Assembly: GCF_000344615.1 (NCBI RefSeq)
Contig: NZ_KB467824.1
Coordinates: 3,643,775 to 3,707,774, forward strand
Source of the DNA: Janthinobacterium sp. CG3
Lineage (GTDB): Bacteria; Pseudomonadota; Gammaproteobacteria; Burkholderiales; Burkholderiaceae_D
Length of the DNA: 64,000 nucleotides
Reading direction: 5' to 3'
In this document: positions 20,355 through 31,972 of the stretch, one piece after another
Numbering within the stretch: the stretch's first letter is position 1
Layout of the letters: each line of letters opens with the position of its first letter
The notes under the pieces: generated by a model
What the model saw: only the letters and a program-made list of their open reading frames with translations
What the model was told of the DNA's origin: nothing
The model's database searches: none
Position numbers and translations under genes: made by a program

Positions 20355-21356
20355 TTAGTCGGCCGGCAGCGCGCGCGACTGCACGTTGAAGGGCACGTCG
20401 GGCGGCGGCGCCGCGTCCTTGTGGCGCAACAGCAGCGCGAATTTCGATTCGACAAAATAGACGCGCCCGTCCACCACCGCGCCGGAGGACGGCTCGTTGA
20501 GGCCGGCGACGATGGTTTGCAGCGTGGCGCCGCGGCCCGCCAGCCGCGCCAGCGTGATCTGGCCGCCATAGGCGCCGTCGCCGCCAAAGGCGTTACTCTC
20601 GAAAATGACCAGGCGGTCGGGGCCGGCCAGCCGCAGCGCGTCGGCGTTCTTGAGCGCGCGCGGCAAGGCGATTTTTGCCGCCGGGCCGGCCGAGCCGTCG
20701 CCGTTGACGCCGACGCGCAACAGGTAGGGCACGGCCGCCACCGCGCTCAGGTAAATCTGGTCGCGGTCGATGGCGATGCCGTTGAGCGTATAGCCTTGCG
20801 CGCCGGCGGCGAAGGCGGCGTCCGCGGCCCAGCTCTGCAAGGCCGCGTCGCCGGAGCGCAGGCGCAGCACGCGCGGCTGCGCGGCGTCGGTCACGTACAG
20901 CGTGCCGGCGGCGTCCTGCGCCACGTCGTTGCACTGGCCGGGGCCGCCACCCTCCCCCGGCGGCAAGGGATAACTGGCGCGCGGCGCGCCGCTGTCGAGG
21001 TCGTAGCTTTTGAGCGCGCTCGGCGTCAGCGGCACGCTGGTGAAACCGAACGCCGCCGAACACACCCACAGCAGCCGGCGGGCGGCGTCGACCAGCACGC
21101 CCTGGCCGTTCGCCAGGCCGTTGGAGGCCGGCGCCACGACAATGCCGGCGGCGCCGCCGGCGCCGCCCAGCCGCGCCACGGCGCCCTGGCGCCAACTGCT
21201 GACATATAGGGCGCCGTCGGCGCCCGCCGCCACGCTTTCCGGATACCAGTCGGGCGGCAACGCCCGCGTCGCCGCGGCCTCGGGCGCGGCCTGCGCCAGC
21301 GCGGCTAACGCCGCCAACACCAGCGCCCCGGCGCGCTTGATCGTCACAATTCGCAT
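20355..21356 (-). CDS. Exported SMP-30/NHL-like beta-propeller protein
   Basis: A 333-residue protein. The start MRIVTIKRAGALVLAALAAL gives a clean signal peptide ending AQAA; in-frame Met codons a few residues upstream are alternatives. The mature part has repeated blades of the SMP-30/gluconolactonase or NHL type (SVAAGADGALYVSSW, NDVAQDAAGTLYVTD, LNGIAIDRDQIYLS). Such periplasmic propellers include lactonases and binding proteins; the substrate is unknown. It is divergent from a LysR regulator 95 bases away that likely controls it, and upstream of the DUF1330 gene. Confidence 0.75.
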   Translation of the reverse strand: MRIVTIKRAGALVLAALAALAQAAPEAAATRALPPDWYPESVAAGADGALYVSSWRQGAVARLGGAGGAAGIVVAPASNGLANGQGVLVDAARRLLWVCSAAFGFTSVPLTPSALKSYDLDSGAPRASYPLPPGEGGGPGQCNDVAQDAAGTLYVTDAAQPRVLRLRSGDAALQSWAADAAFAAGAQGYTLNGIAIDRDQIYLSAVAAVPYLLRVGVNGDGSAGPAAKIALPRALKNADALRLAGPDRLVIFESNAFGGDGAYGGQITLARLAGRGATLQTIVAGLNEPSSGAVVDGRVYFVESKFALLLRHKDAAPPPDVPFNVQSRALPAD

Positions 21357-21451
21357 TCCCGACTCCATTTGACTTTGCAATGGAGCCATTATTGTCGAAA
21401 TAATCGATGCGATAAATACGCCAATTATTAGGCCACCCGTAACTTATAATT

Positions 21452-22342
21452 ATGAATATGAGCGATAAACTCCATAGCATGCGGGTCTTCGTGGCCGCCG
21501 CCAGCGCCGACAGCTTCGCCGCGGCGGCGCCCGCGCTGGGTATCTCCGCCTTGATGGTCGGCAAGCACGTGCGCGCGCTCGAACAGCAGCTGGGCGCCCG
21601 ACTGATCGAGCGCACCACCCGCCGCCAGGTGCTGACCGAAATCGGCGCGCTGTACCTGGAACGCTGCCGCGAGGTGCTGGCCAGCGTCGAGGCGGCCGAC
21701 CACGTCGCCGAGACCGTGCGCGCCAGCCCCCAGGGCGTGCTGCGCGTCACCGCGCCGGTCGCCTACGGCAGCCACCGGCTGGTGCCGGTAATCGGCGCCT
21801 ACGCCGCGCTGCACCCGCAGGTGCACATTGACCTGGCGCTGCACAACCGCGTGGTCGACATGGCCGAGGAGGGTTTCGACGTCGCCGTGCGCGCCGGCGC
21901 GCTGCGCGACGACGCCCTGGTCGCCCGGCCGCTGCGGCCCGAGCGCATGCACGCGGTGGCCAGCCCGGCTTATCTGGCGCGCCGCGGCGCGCCGCTGCAC
22001 CCGTCCGACCTGGCGCAACACAACTGCCTGGCGTTCGCCGCCTGGGGGCCGGACCACGCCTGGCGCTTCGCGCGCGCCGGCGCCAGCGTGCACGCGCCGG
22101 TGCGCGGCGGCTTCGCCAGCAACACCGGCCAGGCGCTGGTGGCGGCGGCGCTGGCCGGCATGGGCGTGGCGGTGCAAACCGGGGCGCTGCTGGAACCGTT
22201 CATCGCGTCCGGCCAACTGGTCGAATTGCTGCCCGACTGGAACTTGCCGGAGCGCGCCATGCACATCGTGCGGCGCGCCGAAACCCGCCCCAGCGCCAAG
22301 GTGCGCAGCTTTGTCGACTTCGCGCTGGAGCGGCTCGGCTGA
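21452..22342 (+). CDS. LysR-family transcriptional regulator
   Basis: A 296-residue LysR-type regulator of the CrgA/DhcR-like branch. The HTH is at ~5-65 (SMRVFVAAASADSFAAAA, then GISALMVGKHVRALEQQLG), followed by the effector domain with RVTAPVAYGSHRLVP and the conserved VRAGALRDDALVARPL. It is divergent from the exported SMP-30-like gene, which is its likely target. The effector is not predictable. Confidence 0.88.
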   Translation: MNMSDKLHSMRVFVAAASADSFAAAAPALGISALMVGKHVRALEQQLGARLIERTTRRQVLTEIGALYLERCREVLASVEAADHVAETVRASPQGVLRVTAPVAYGSHRLVPVIGAYAALHPQVHIDLALHNRVVDMAEEGFDVAVRAGALRDDALVARPLRPERMHAVASPAYLARRGAPLHPSDLAQHNCLAFAAWGPDHAWRFARAGASVHAPVRGGFASNTGQALVAAALAGMGVAVQTGALLEPFIASGQLVELLPDWNLPERAMHIVRRAETRPSAKVRSFVDFALERLG

Positions 22343-22393
22343 GCGGGAGCCCGGCAAAGGGGCACGTACGCCGCCATTCGGTACAATGGCGCC

Positions 22394-23359
22394 ATGCTCT
22401 CCGAATTCGACCTCATCAAACAATATTTCGCGCGCCCGCGCGCCGGCCGCGCCACGCTCGGCATCGGCGACGACTGCGCGCTGCTGACCCCGGCGCCCGG
22501 CATGCAGATGGCGATTTCGTCCGACATGCTGGTCGAGGGCCGGCATTTCTTCGCCGGCGCCGAGGCCCGCAAGCTGGGCCACAAGAGCCTGGCGGTGAAC
22601 CTGTCCGACCTGGCGGCGATGGGCGCGCGCCCGGTCGCCTTCACGCTGGCGCTGGCGCTACCGGCGGCAGAACGCGACTGGCTGGCCGGCTTTTCGGACG
22701 GCCTGTTCGCGCTGGCCGACGCCTTCGACTGCGAGCTGATCGGCGGCGACACCACCAAGGGGCCGCTGAACATCTGCATCACGGTGTTCGGCGAGTTGGC
22801 GCCCGGCGCGGCGCTGCGCCGCGCCGCCGCCCGCGCCGGCGACGACATTTGGATCAGCGGCACGCTGGGCGACGCCCGCCTGGCGCTGGCCGGCTACCGC
22901 GCCGAGCTGGCGCTGGACGGCGCCGAGCTGGAGCGGGCGGCGGCGCGCATGCACGCGCCGGCGCCGCGGGTGGCGCTGGGGCTGGCACTGGCGCGCTCGG
23001 GCCTGGCGCACGCGGCGATTGATATCTCGGACGGCCTGGTCGGCGACCTCGGCCACATTCTGGCCGCGTCGCGGGTCGGCGCCACGCTCGACGTCGACGC
23101 GCTGCCGGCCGGGCCGGTGCTGGCGCGCCAGACGCAGGCGCTGCGGCGCAGCTTCACCGCCGCCGGCGGCGACGACTACGAGTTGTGCTTCACGGCGCCG
23201 GCGGCGGCGCGCGACGCGGTGCTGGCGCTGGCCGCCGGCGCCGCCACGCCGGTGGCCCGGGTCGGCGCCATCGACGCCGCGCCCGGCCTGCGCCTGGTCG
23301 ACGGCGCCGGCCGCCCGCTCGACCTGCGGCTGCAGGGCTTCGACCACTTCAAGGCGTAG
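22394..23359 (+). CDS. thiL: Thiamine-monophosphate kinase
   Basis: A 321-residue ThiL, which phosphorylates thiamine monophosphate to thiamine diphosphate with ATP, the last step of cofactor synthesis. Family motifs are MLSEFDLIKQYF at the start, TLGIGDDCALL (metal and nucleotide Asp pair), SSDMLVEGRHF, and GHKSLAVNLSDLAAMGA, with DISDGLVGDLGHIL in the C-terminal half. Normal length. No TPP riboswitch is visible upstream. In many proteobacteria thiL is followed by pgpA and cinA/pncC; here a reversed signalling operon lies between thiL and pncC and pgpA is absent from the window. Confidence 0.96.
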   Translation: MLSEFDLIKQYFARPRAGRATLGIGDDCALLTPAPGMQMAISSDMLVEGRHFFAGAEARKLGHKSLAVNLSDLAAMGARPVAFTLALALPAAERDWLAGFSDGLFALADAFDCELIGGDTTKGPLNICITVFGELAPGAALRRAAARAGDDIWISGTLGDARLALAGYRAELALDGAELERAAARMHAPAPRVALGLALARSGLAHAAIDISDGLVGDLGHILAASRVGATLDVDALPAGPVLARQTQALRRSFTAAGGDDYELCFTAPAAARDAVLALAAGAATPVARVGAIDAAPGLRLVDGAGRPLDLRLQGFDHFKA

Positions 23360-23367
23360 GCGGGCCG

Positions 23368-23437
23368 AAAAAAACCGCCGGCGTCAGCCCGGGCTCGGAC
23401 CTGAAGGTCCGAGCCCGGCTCTTTGCCGCCGGTTTTT
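23368..23437. terminator. Bidirectional terminator, dispersed repeat type
   Basis: A perfect 14-pair stem (CCGGGCTCGGACCT at 23389-23402 with AGGTCCGAGCCCGG at 23405-23418) is nested inside a second stem flanked by an A run on the left and a T run on the right. It sits between two convergent genes and can stop transcription from both sides. A sister copy lies at 55939-55988. Confidence 0.8.
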
Positions 23438-23453
23438 CGCTTGTTCGCGGCGC

Positions 23454-26008
23454 TCAGATGGCCGGGTCGGCCTGGGCGTCGCCGGGGCGCGCCGGCACCG
23501 CCTGGTTCACCAGCCAGTAGTGGTGGAAGGCCAGGCGTATATTGTCGCGCAACTGGGTGTCGTCCCACGGCTTGGTGTAGAAGCGGTAGATCGCGCCGCG
23601 GTTGATCGAGTCCAGCACCGACTCCAGCCCGGTGTAGCCGGACAGGATGATGCGGATGGTCTCCGGGTACATTTCCTTGACCTTGCTGAGGAATTCGGTG
23701 CCGCTCATGACCGGCATGCGCTGGTCGCAGACGATCACGTGGACCTGGTGCAACGCCAGCATCTCGAAGCCCTCGGCCGGCGACGCCGCCGTCAGGATGT
23801 GGTAGCCGTCCGGCCGGAACAGCCGGTGCAGCGAGGACAGCACGTTGACGTCGTCGTCGACGATGAGCAGGGTCTGCGACGGCTGCGCCGCCTGGTCCGG
23901 CTCGCGCGGCAGGCCGGTGCCGGCCGCCACCAGCAGGCCCAGCTCGGCGGCCGGCAGCGGCCGGCTGAAGTAGTAGCCCTGGATTTCGTCGCAGCGGTTG
24001 CGCCGCAGGTATTCCAGCTGCGGGCGCGACTCGACGCCCTCGGCGATCACCCCCAGCTTCAGGCTGTGCGCCATGCTGATGATGGCCAGCGCGATGGCGG
24101 CGTCGTTCGGGTTGGTGGTAATGTTGCGCACGAAGGCGATGTCGATCTTCAGCTTGTCGATCGGGAAGCGCTGCAGGTAGGACAGGCTGGAATAGCCGGT
24201 GCCGAAATCGTCGATGGCGATCTTCACGCCGATTTTCTTCAGGTTGCCCAGCACCACGATGGTGCGCTCGGCGTTGACCATCAGCGCCGACTCGGTCAGC
24301 TCGAGTTCGAGCAGCGCCGGGTTGACCTTGTGCCGCGCCAGCGCGGCGCGCACCCCGCCCTCCAGGTCGCCCTCGGCGAACTGCCGGCTCGACACGTTCA
24401 CCGCCACGTGCACCGCGCCGACCGGGCCGGCGCACCAGGCGGCGATCTGCCGGCAGGCCTCGTCGACGACCCAGGCGCCGGCGCGCACGATCAGGCCGGT
24501 GTCCTCCAGCAGCGGCACGAACTCGGCCGGCGCGACCAGGCCGTAGCCGGGCCGGCGCCAGCGCAGCAGCGCCTCGACCCCGCTCAGGCGGCCGCGGCGC
24601 AGGTCCACCTTGGGCTGGTAGTACAGCACGAACTCGCCCTGGTCGAGGGCGCGCCGCAGCGCCAGCTCCAGGTCGAGCCGGGCCAGCACCTGGACGTTCA
24701 TGCCGGCGGTGAAGAAGCGGTAGCCGTCGCGCCCGGCCTGCTTGGCGCGCGCCATCGCCGTGTTGGCGTACTTGATCAGCGGTTCCGGCTCGACCGCGTC
24801 GTCCGGGTACATGGCGATGCCGATGCTGGCCGTCAGCGCCGCCGCGTGGCCGCCCAGGTCGAACGGCGCGCGCAGCGCCTCGCGCACCTGGTTGGCGACG
24901 TTGACGGCGTCCTGCTGGTCGCGCGTCATCGTCAGGATCAGCGCGAACTCGTCGTTGCCCATGCGCCCGACCGTGTCGCGCAGGCGCACGCACTGCACCA
25001 GGCGGTTGCTGAACTGGCGCAGCAGCTCGTCGCCCAGCGCCGCGCCGAGCGAGTCGTTGACGTTCTTGAAGCGGTCCAGCGCGATGAACAGCACGACGAT
25101 GCGCCAGGCCTTTTCGCGCGCCAGCCCGATCGCGTGTTCCAGCGTCTGGTAGAACAGCGTGCGGTTGGGCAGCCCGGTCAGGCTGTCGTAATGGGCCAGG
25201 TGCTTCATGCGCTCCTGCGCGGCGCGGCGCTCGCTGATGTCGCGCGCCACCGCGATCAGCACCCGCCCCGGCTCCACCTGCTGCTGCCACTGCCAGTACA
25301 GTTCGACCGGCACCGGCACCGCGTCGTGGCGCTCCAGCTCGCACTCCACCAGCAGCGGCGCGCGCGCCGGGTCGCGCGGCGCGCCCGCCGGCGGCGCCGG
25401 CAGCAGCCGCGCCGGCGCCATCGCCAGCAGTTGCGCGCGGCTGTAGCCGAGCATGCGGCAGGCGCCCTCGTTGACGTCGAGCAGGGCGGCGCCGGCCGGG
25501 TCGACCAGGAAGATGGCGTCGGCGGTGGCGTCCATGGCGCTGCGAAAGCGCTGCAGCGAGGCGGTGCGTTCGAGCACGGTGCGCTCCAGGCGCGCGCTGT
25601 ACTGGCGCGCTTCGCGGTGCAGCAGGCGCACCTCGAGCATGTTGTGGATGCGCGTGAGCACCTCGAGCGGGTCGAAGGGTTTGCTGACGAAGTCGCGCGC
25701 GCCGGCGTCGAGCGCGGCCAGCTTCTTCTCCGGGTCGGCCGTCACCACCAGCACCGGCAGGTAGGCGCCGGCCTCGATCGGTTTCAACGCCGCCATCACG
25801 TCGAAGCCGCTCATGCCCGGCATGTGCAGGTCGAGGATGATCAGGTCGTAGTCGTGCTCGGCGTGCAGCGCCGCCACCCGGCGCGGATCGGTGGTCGAGC
25901 TGACCGCCAGGTAGCCGGTGCTCCTCAGCAAATAGTCGAGCAGCTCGACGTTGATGGCCTGGTCGTCGACGAGCAGGATTTTTGCGCCGTGGATGTCGGC
26001 TTGGGTGA

Positions 26009-26012
<4 letters not shown>
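23454..26012 (-). CDS. REC-PAS-GGDEF-EAL-REC response regulator
   Basis: An 852-residue multidomain regulator. Order: receiver (~10-125, Asp61), PAS (~160-285), GGDEF (~295-460), EAL (~470-715), second receiver (~735-850, Asp763 in VIVCDQRMPVMSG). The cyclase signature reads GNDEF (352-356) instead of GGDEF, so cyclase activity is doubtful. The EAL motif (Glu480-Ala-Leu), DDFGTGYSSLSYL and AEGVES are intact, predicting cyclic-di-GMP phosphodiesterase activity. Its ATG overlaps the TGA of the upstream hybrid kinase (ATGA), so both are made together and the kinase is the likely phosphodonor. The C-terminal receiver is of the RpfG type. Confidence 0.93.
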
Positions 26013-28014
<2,002 letters not shown>

Positions 28015-28018
<4 letters not shown>

Positions 28019-28275
28019 GGGGCCCCCCGCACGTTGTAGGCGGCCGACAGCGTGCGCGCGCTGATGCGCAGGCGCGCCGAGGCCAGCGCTTTCAGCGCCA
28101 CCTCGACGCGCAGCTTCTGGTCGGCGACGACGAAGTTGATCATGCCGCCAAGCGCGCTGTCGGACCGGGCGAAGCTGCCCTCGGGCCATTCGACGAAGCC
28201 GGCGAATTGATACAGGTAGGCGGCCTTGACCTGGCGCTGCGCCCGCGCGGCGCCGGCGCGCGTCAGCGCCGCCAT
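28015..28275 (-). pseudogene. Internally deleted YfiR-like (DUF4154) gene
   Basis: An 86-residue frame from ATG 28275. It holds the N-terminal YfiR signature QVKAAYLYQFAGFVEWPE, then after about a dozen residues jumps to the family's C-terminal signature GGMINFVVADQKLRVEV and ARLRISARTLSAAYNV. Intact YfiR proteins are about 170-190 residues with ~90 residues, including the disulfide cysteines, between these blocks. The frame is kept, but no convincing signal peptide can be seen in any frame upstream, so export is doubtful. It is the first gene of an overlapping operon with the CHASE8 kinase and EAL regulator. I infer a deletion of the middle; an unusual short functional variant cannot be excluded. 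Confidence 0.7.
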
Positions 28276-28619
28276 CGCGGGCGAGCGGACGCGCGCCAGC
28301 GGCGCGGCCCGGACAGGCGGTTCAGCAACATGGCGCTCCCCATCGCGGAGCGGTCGGTATCGTGTGTTGGCAAAATCGGTTCCCGAGCCGGCGCTGCCCC
28401 GGGTCGCGGGCGAGCCGCTCGCGCAGGCTCGCCAAGCCACGGCGGAGTGTGTTGAATGGACATTTTTAGCGTTCTGATTGGAAACAAGTGTACGCATTTT
28501 CAAGGTCGGCGGGTGAAATTTTTTGACATGTTGCAGGGCTGACCATGCCGCCGGCAGGCTAGAATCACGCCATGCCGGCGCCGCCGGCGCCGCCCTGTTC
28601 CATCCTCAAGGAGCCACAC
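28276..28619. other. Intergenic region, probable lost YfiR 5' end
   Basis: These 344 bases lie between the YfiR-like remnant and divergent pncC. The left part has coding-like GC-rich sequence in two minus-strand frames and may include the decayed signal-peptide region of the YfiR gene. AT-rich sequence near 28450-28520 probably contains the divergent promoters. No intact gene is visible. Confidence 0.35.
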
Positions 28620-29102
28620 ATGAGCAACGACATTCCCGACCTGGCGGCCCAGGTGGGCCGCGCGCTGCAAGCCCGGGGCCTGCTGCTGAGCACCGCCGAG
28701 TCCTGCACCGGCGGCGGCGTGGCGCAGGCGATCACCGAGGTGGCCGGCTCGACCGGCTGGTTCGACTGCGGCTTCGTGGTGTATTCGAACGCCTCGAAAA
28801 CCGGGCTGCTGGACGTGCCGGCGGCGCTGATCGCGCAACTGGGCGCCGTCAGCGAGGAGGTCGCCGCGGCGATGGCCGGCGGCGCGCTGGCCAACAGCAA
28901 CGCCCACGTCGCCGTCTCCACCACCGGCATCGCCGGCCCGGCCGGGGCGGTGCCGGGCAAGCCGGTCGGCACGGTCTGCTTCGGCTGGCGCATCGGCGAA
29001 CGCAGCCACACCGAGCGGCTGGTCTTCGCCGGCGACCGCCAGGCGGTGCGCGAGCAGGCCGTGGCGCACGCGCTCAAGGGCCTGCTGCGCTTCGTCGGCT
29101 GA
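28620..29102 (+). CDS. pncC: Nicotinamide-nucleotide amidase (CinA C-terminal family)
   Basis: A 160-residue stand-alone CinA C-terminal domain, which deamidates nicotinamide mononucleotide to nicotinate mononucleotide in the pyridine-nucleotide cycle. Family motifs are LSTAESCTGGGVAQAITEVAG near the start with the catalytic Ser in AESCTGG, VVYSNASKTGLLDV, and VSTTGIAGPAGAVPGKPVGT. AAGGAG lies at good spacing before ATG 28620. It is now separated from thiL by a reversed signalling operon and is followed by a decayed gene. Confidence 0.94.
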   Translation: MSNDIPDLAAQVGRALQARGLLLSTAESCTGGGVAQAITEVAGSTGWFDCGFVVYSNASKTGLLDVPAALIAQLGAVSEEVAAAMAGGALANSNAHVAVSTTGIAGPAGAVPGKPVGTVCFGWRIGERSHTERLVFAGDRQAVREQAVAHALKGLLRFVG

Positions 29103-29167
29103 GGCGGCGCGAACTTTTCGGCCGGGGTTGGCATCGAACCTGCATCGCGCCAGCGGAGACAGGCCCC

Positions 29168-29843
29168 ATGCCCACGCCACAGCACGACAGCGCCGCCGCC
29201 CCGCTTGAAATGTGGGGCGGCCCGGAATGCGGCGCCGCGCCACTACCGGCCGTGGGCGCTGGTCAACACCAGCGGCTACGTCAAGGTCGACCAGGCCGAA
29301 ACCGACGTCGCGCGCTGTTTCCGGGAAAACAGCGCCGGCGCGGCGGTGCTGGCGGCAGAGTGCCAGCGCCGCCAGGTGCGCCTGCTGACCTTTTCGAGCG
29401 ACCTGGTGTCCGACGGCGGCAAACTGGCGCCCCACGTCGAAGCCGACGCGGTCGCGCCCCTCAACATCTACGGCAAAAGCAAGGCCGAGGCGGAACGGCG
29501 CGTGCTCGACGCCGCGCCGGCCGCGCTGGTGGTGCGCAGCAGCGCCTTTTTCGGGCCGTGGGACGACTGCAATTTCCTGGCGCGGGCGCTGGCGGCGCTC
29601 GAACGCGGCCAACCGTTCGCCGCCGCCGCCGACCTGACGGTGTCGCCGACCTACGTGCCGGACCTGCTGCACGCCTGCCTTGACCTATTGATCGACGAGG
29701 AGAGCGGGATCTGGCATGTGACCCACGGCGCCCCCGTCACCTGGGCCGAGCTGCGGGCGGCCTCGCGCGCCGGCGTCGACAGCGCCACGCTCGAGCCGCG
29801 CAGCGGCCGCGGCGAGCAGGGCGCGGCGCCGCAGCGGCGCTAG
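29168..29843 (+). pseudogene. Decayed GH1-like / RmlD-like sugar enzyme fusion
   Basis: The frame from ATG 29168 (GGAG upstream) begins with a short tail ending PLEMWGGPEC, matching the N-terminus of large proteins that join a glycoside-hydrolase-1-like domain to an RmlD-type sugar-nucleotide reductase. After ~20 codons the match stops and, in another frame from about 29241, resumes in the RmlD part: RPWALVNTSGYVKVDQAE, LLTFSSDLVSDGG, and the YxxxK motif in NIYGKSKAEAERRV. So roughly the whole GH1 domain and the Rossmann glycine loop are missing. The C-terminus (EPRSGRGEQGAAPQRR) is also aberrant. I read this as a large internal deletion plus truncation, hence non-functional. Confidence 0.75.
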
Positions 29844-29900
29844 CGGCCGGTCGGGCCGGGGCGGTCGGCGCGGCCGCCGCGCCGCGCTCCGCCGGGCCGG

Positions 29901-31718
29901 CTAGGCTACTTGCACGCGGTCGCGGCCGGCCTGCTTGGCGGCGTACAGCGCGCCGTCGGCGCGCGTCAGCAATTCATGCCGGCCGGCGCCGTGGCGCGGG
30001 TATTCGGCGATGCCGGCCGAGAAGGTGCAGCCGCGCAGCGCGTGCCCGCCCTGGCGCACCAGTAGTTGCCGGTAGCGCGCCGCGATATCGGCCATCTTGC
30101 GCGCGGCGATGGCGCTGTCGGCCTCGCGCATCAGCAGGCAAAACTCCTCGCCGCCGTAGCGGCACAGCAGGTCGCTGGCGCGCAACTGGCCCTCGACCAG
30201 GCGGGCGAACTGCACCAGCACCTCGTCGCCGAAGGCGTGGCCGTGGTTGTCGTTGACGCGCTTGAAGAAGTCCAGGTCGACGAGCACGACGCTGACCGGG
30301 AAACGGCCGTCCGACTCGTGCAGAATGGCGTTCAGGCAGGTTTCGAAATGGCGCCGGTTGTACAAGCCGGTCAGGTGGTCGCGGATGGCCTGCTCGCGCA
30401 GGCTGTCCTGCAGCGAATTGACGTGCATGATCTGCTGCGCCAACTCGCGGTTCAGGTGCTCGAGCTGTTGGTTTTCAAGCTGGCGCGCCGCCTGCAGTTC
30501 CAGCGCCTTGTCGCGCTCGCCCTTCAGGGTGCGCATCTCGCCCTCCAGGTGGCGCATCAGCAGGCGCGACTCGCGCGCCGACTTGCTGCTGGCCTCGAAC
30601 AGCGCCTGGTACTGGCGCAGCAAGCCGAAGGCGGCGCGCCAGTCGCCCAGCCCGGCGTGGAGCGTGGCCAGGCCCTGGTAGATCTGCCGCTCGTAATACG
30701 GGTTGCGCGTCAGCTCCAGCATGGCGTGGGCGCGCTGTAGCGCCAGCAGCGCCGCCCCGGGCGCGCCGCGGGCCTGGTCGAGCGTGCCCTGTACCAGCCA
30801 GCCGTGCATCTGCTCGTCGAGGTCGCGGCCCTGCAAGGCGCAGGCCTGGCCGCGCCGCAGCAGCTCCTGGGCGGCGTCGAGCCGGCCCACCAGGATCGCC
30901 GCGTGGGCGCCGATGCACAGCACGAAGGCGCGCACGCCGACGTCGGCCTCGGCGTCGTCGAAAAACGGCTCGACCAGCGCCAGCGCCTCGCCGGCCTTGC
31001 CGCTGGCCAGCAGGCACATCGCCAGGTTGGCCGAGACGATCGCGCGCTGCTGGTGCAACTGCTGGTGGCCGATGATGTCGAGCGCCTCGCCCAGCAGCGG
31101 GATGGCGTCCTCGTCGTTGCCCAGGTCGTGCTGCGTCGAGGCCAGGTTCGACAGGCTGTTGACGCGGTGCGCGGCGCTGCCGAAGCGCTCGGCGATGTCG
31201 AGCGCCAGCAGGAAACTGCGCGGCCCGCCGCGGCCGTCGCCGCGGCTTTGCGCGTCAATCCCCAGGCGGGTGTGCAGCATGAACTTGTGCAACGAGTCGG
31301 GAATGTGCGAAGCGAGCGCGCGGGCGTTGTCGAAATGCCGCGCCGCCAGCGCCAGCTCGCCGCCGCGGCTGGCGTAGGCGCCCAGCACCACCTCCAGCGC
31401 CATGCTGCCCTCGAGGTCGCCGCACGCCTCGAAGCGCCGGTGCAGCGCCTGGTACAGCGGCTCGGGCTGGCCGGCCAGGCCGGCGTAATACCTCAGCCAC
31501 AGCTGGTTGATCTGCGCGCGCGCCGCGCCGCGCTCGTAGCGCAGCGCGGCGGCCGACACCAGCGCCAGCCGGGTCAGGCGCCTGGCCTGCCGCCGGTTGG
31601 CGACCAGGCAGGACAGGCCCTGCAGGTTGAGGCGATCGATCTCGGTCTTGTCGTGGCGGGCTTTGGGCACTGCGCGGGTATCCTTCTCGGGGCACAAGGG
31701 GCGAAAGCGTTCGACCAT
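29901..31718 (-). CDS. TPR-GGDEF diguanylate cyclase
   Basis: A 605-residue soluble protein. Residues ~30-385 form helical TPR-like repeats (for example NSLSNLASTQHDLGNDEDAI), then a coiled coil (~390-440, rich in Leu/Glu/Arg/Gln), then a GGDEF domain (~445-605) with DHLTGLYNRRHFE, LVDLDFFKRVNDNHGH and RYGGEEF. The active site is intact, so it should synthesise cyclic-di-GMP. No membrane helix is seen; regulation is presumably by protein binding to the TPR part. It ends in the gap after the decayed sugar gene and is alone on its strand. Confidence 0.88.
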   Translation of the reverse strand: MVERFRPLCPEKDTRAVPKARHDKTEIDRLNLQGLSCLVANRRQARRLTRLALVSAAALRYERGAARAQINQLWLRYYAGLAGQPEPLYQALHRRFEACGDLEGSMALEVVLGAYASRGGELALAARHFDNARALASHIPDSLHKFMLHTRLGIDAQSRGDGRGGPRSFLLALDIAERFGSAAHRVNSLSNLASTQHDLGNDEDAIPLLGEALDIIGHQQLHQQRAIVSANLAMCLLASGKAGEALALVEPFFDDAEADVGVRAFVLCIGAHAAILVGRLDAAQELLRRGQACALQGRDLDEQMHGWLVQGTLDQARGAPGAALLALQRAHAMLELTRNPYYERQIYQGLATLHAGLGDWRAAFGLLRQYQALFEASSKSARESRLLMRHLEGEMRTLKGERDKALELQAARQLENQQLEHLNRELAQQIMHVNSLQDSLREQAIRDHLTGLYNRRHFETCLNAILHESDGRFPVSVVLVDLDFFKRVNDNHGHAFGDEVLVQFARLVEGQLRASDLLCRYGGEEFCLLMREADSAIAARKMADIAARYRQLLVRQGGHALRGCTFSAGIAEYPRHGAGRHELLTRADGALYAAKQAGRDRVQVA

Positions 31719-31972
31719 AAATATTGCATTTCATTAAGTCGACATGATACCCACATTCGACGCCGCGCTGCCGCTTTTTCAGGCAGCGGCGGAAAATATA
31801 TCCGCCGCCGGCGCGGCCCGTGGCGGCCGGCCCCGGCGCGGCGGTTGCCATCTCGCCGCAAAAGACTTACCCTCGACGCTGGATTGACGCGTCCCGGCGC
31901 CGGCGCGGCCGGGCGCGCCGCGGATTGATTGGTAGTTGTTGAATGCTGTTCGACTCATTTTGGAGTATTGCA

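Noticed and set aside
22343..22393. TPP riboswitch upstream of thiL
   Set aside because: Only ~50 bases separate it from the LysR gene and no THI-box sequence is present.
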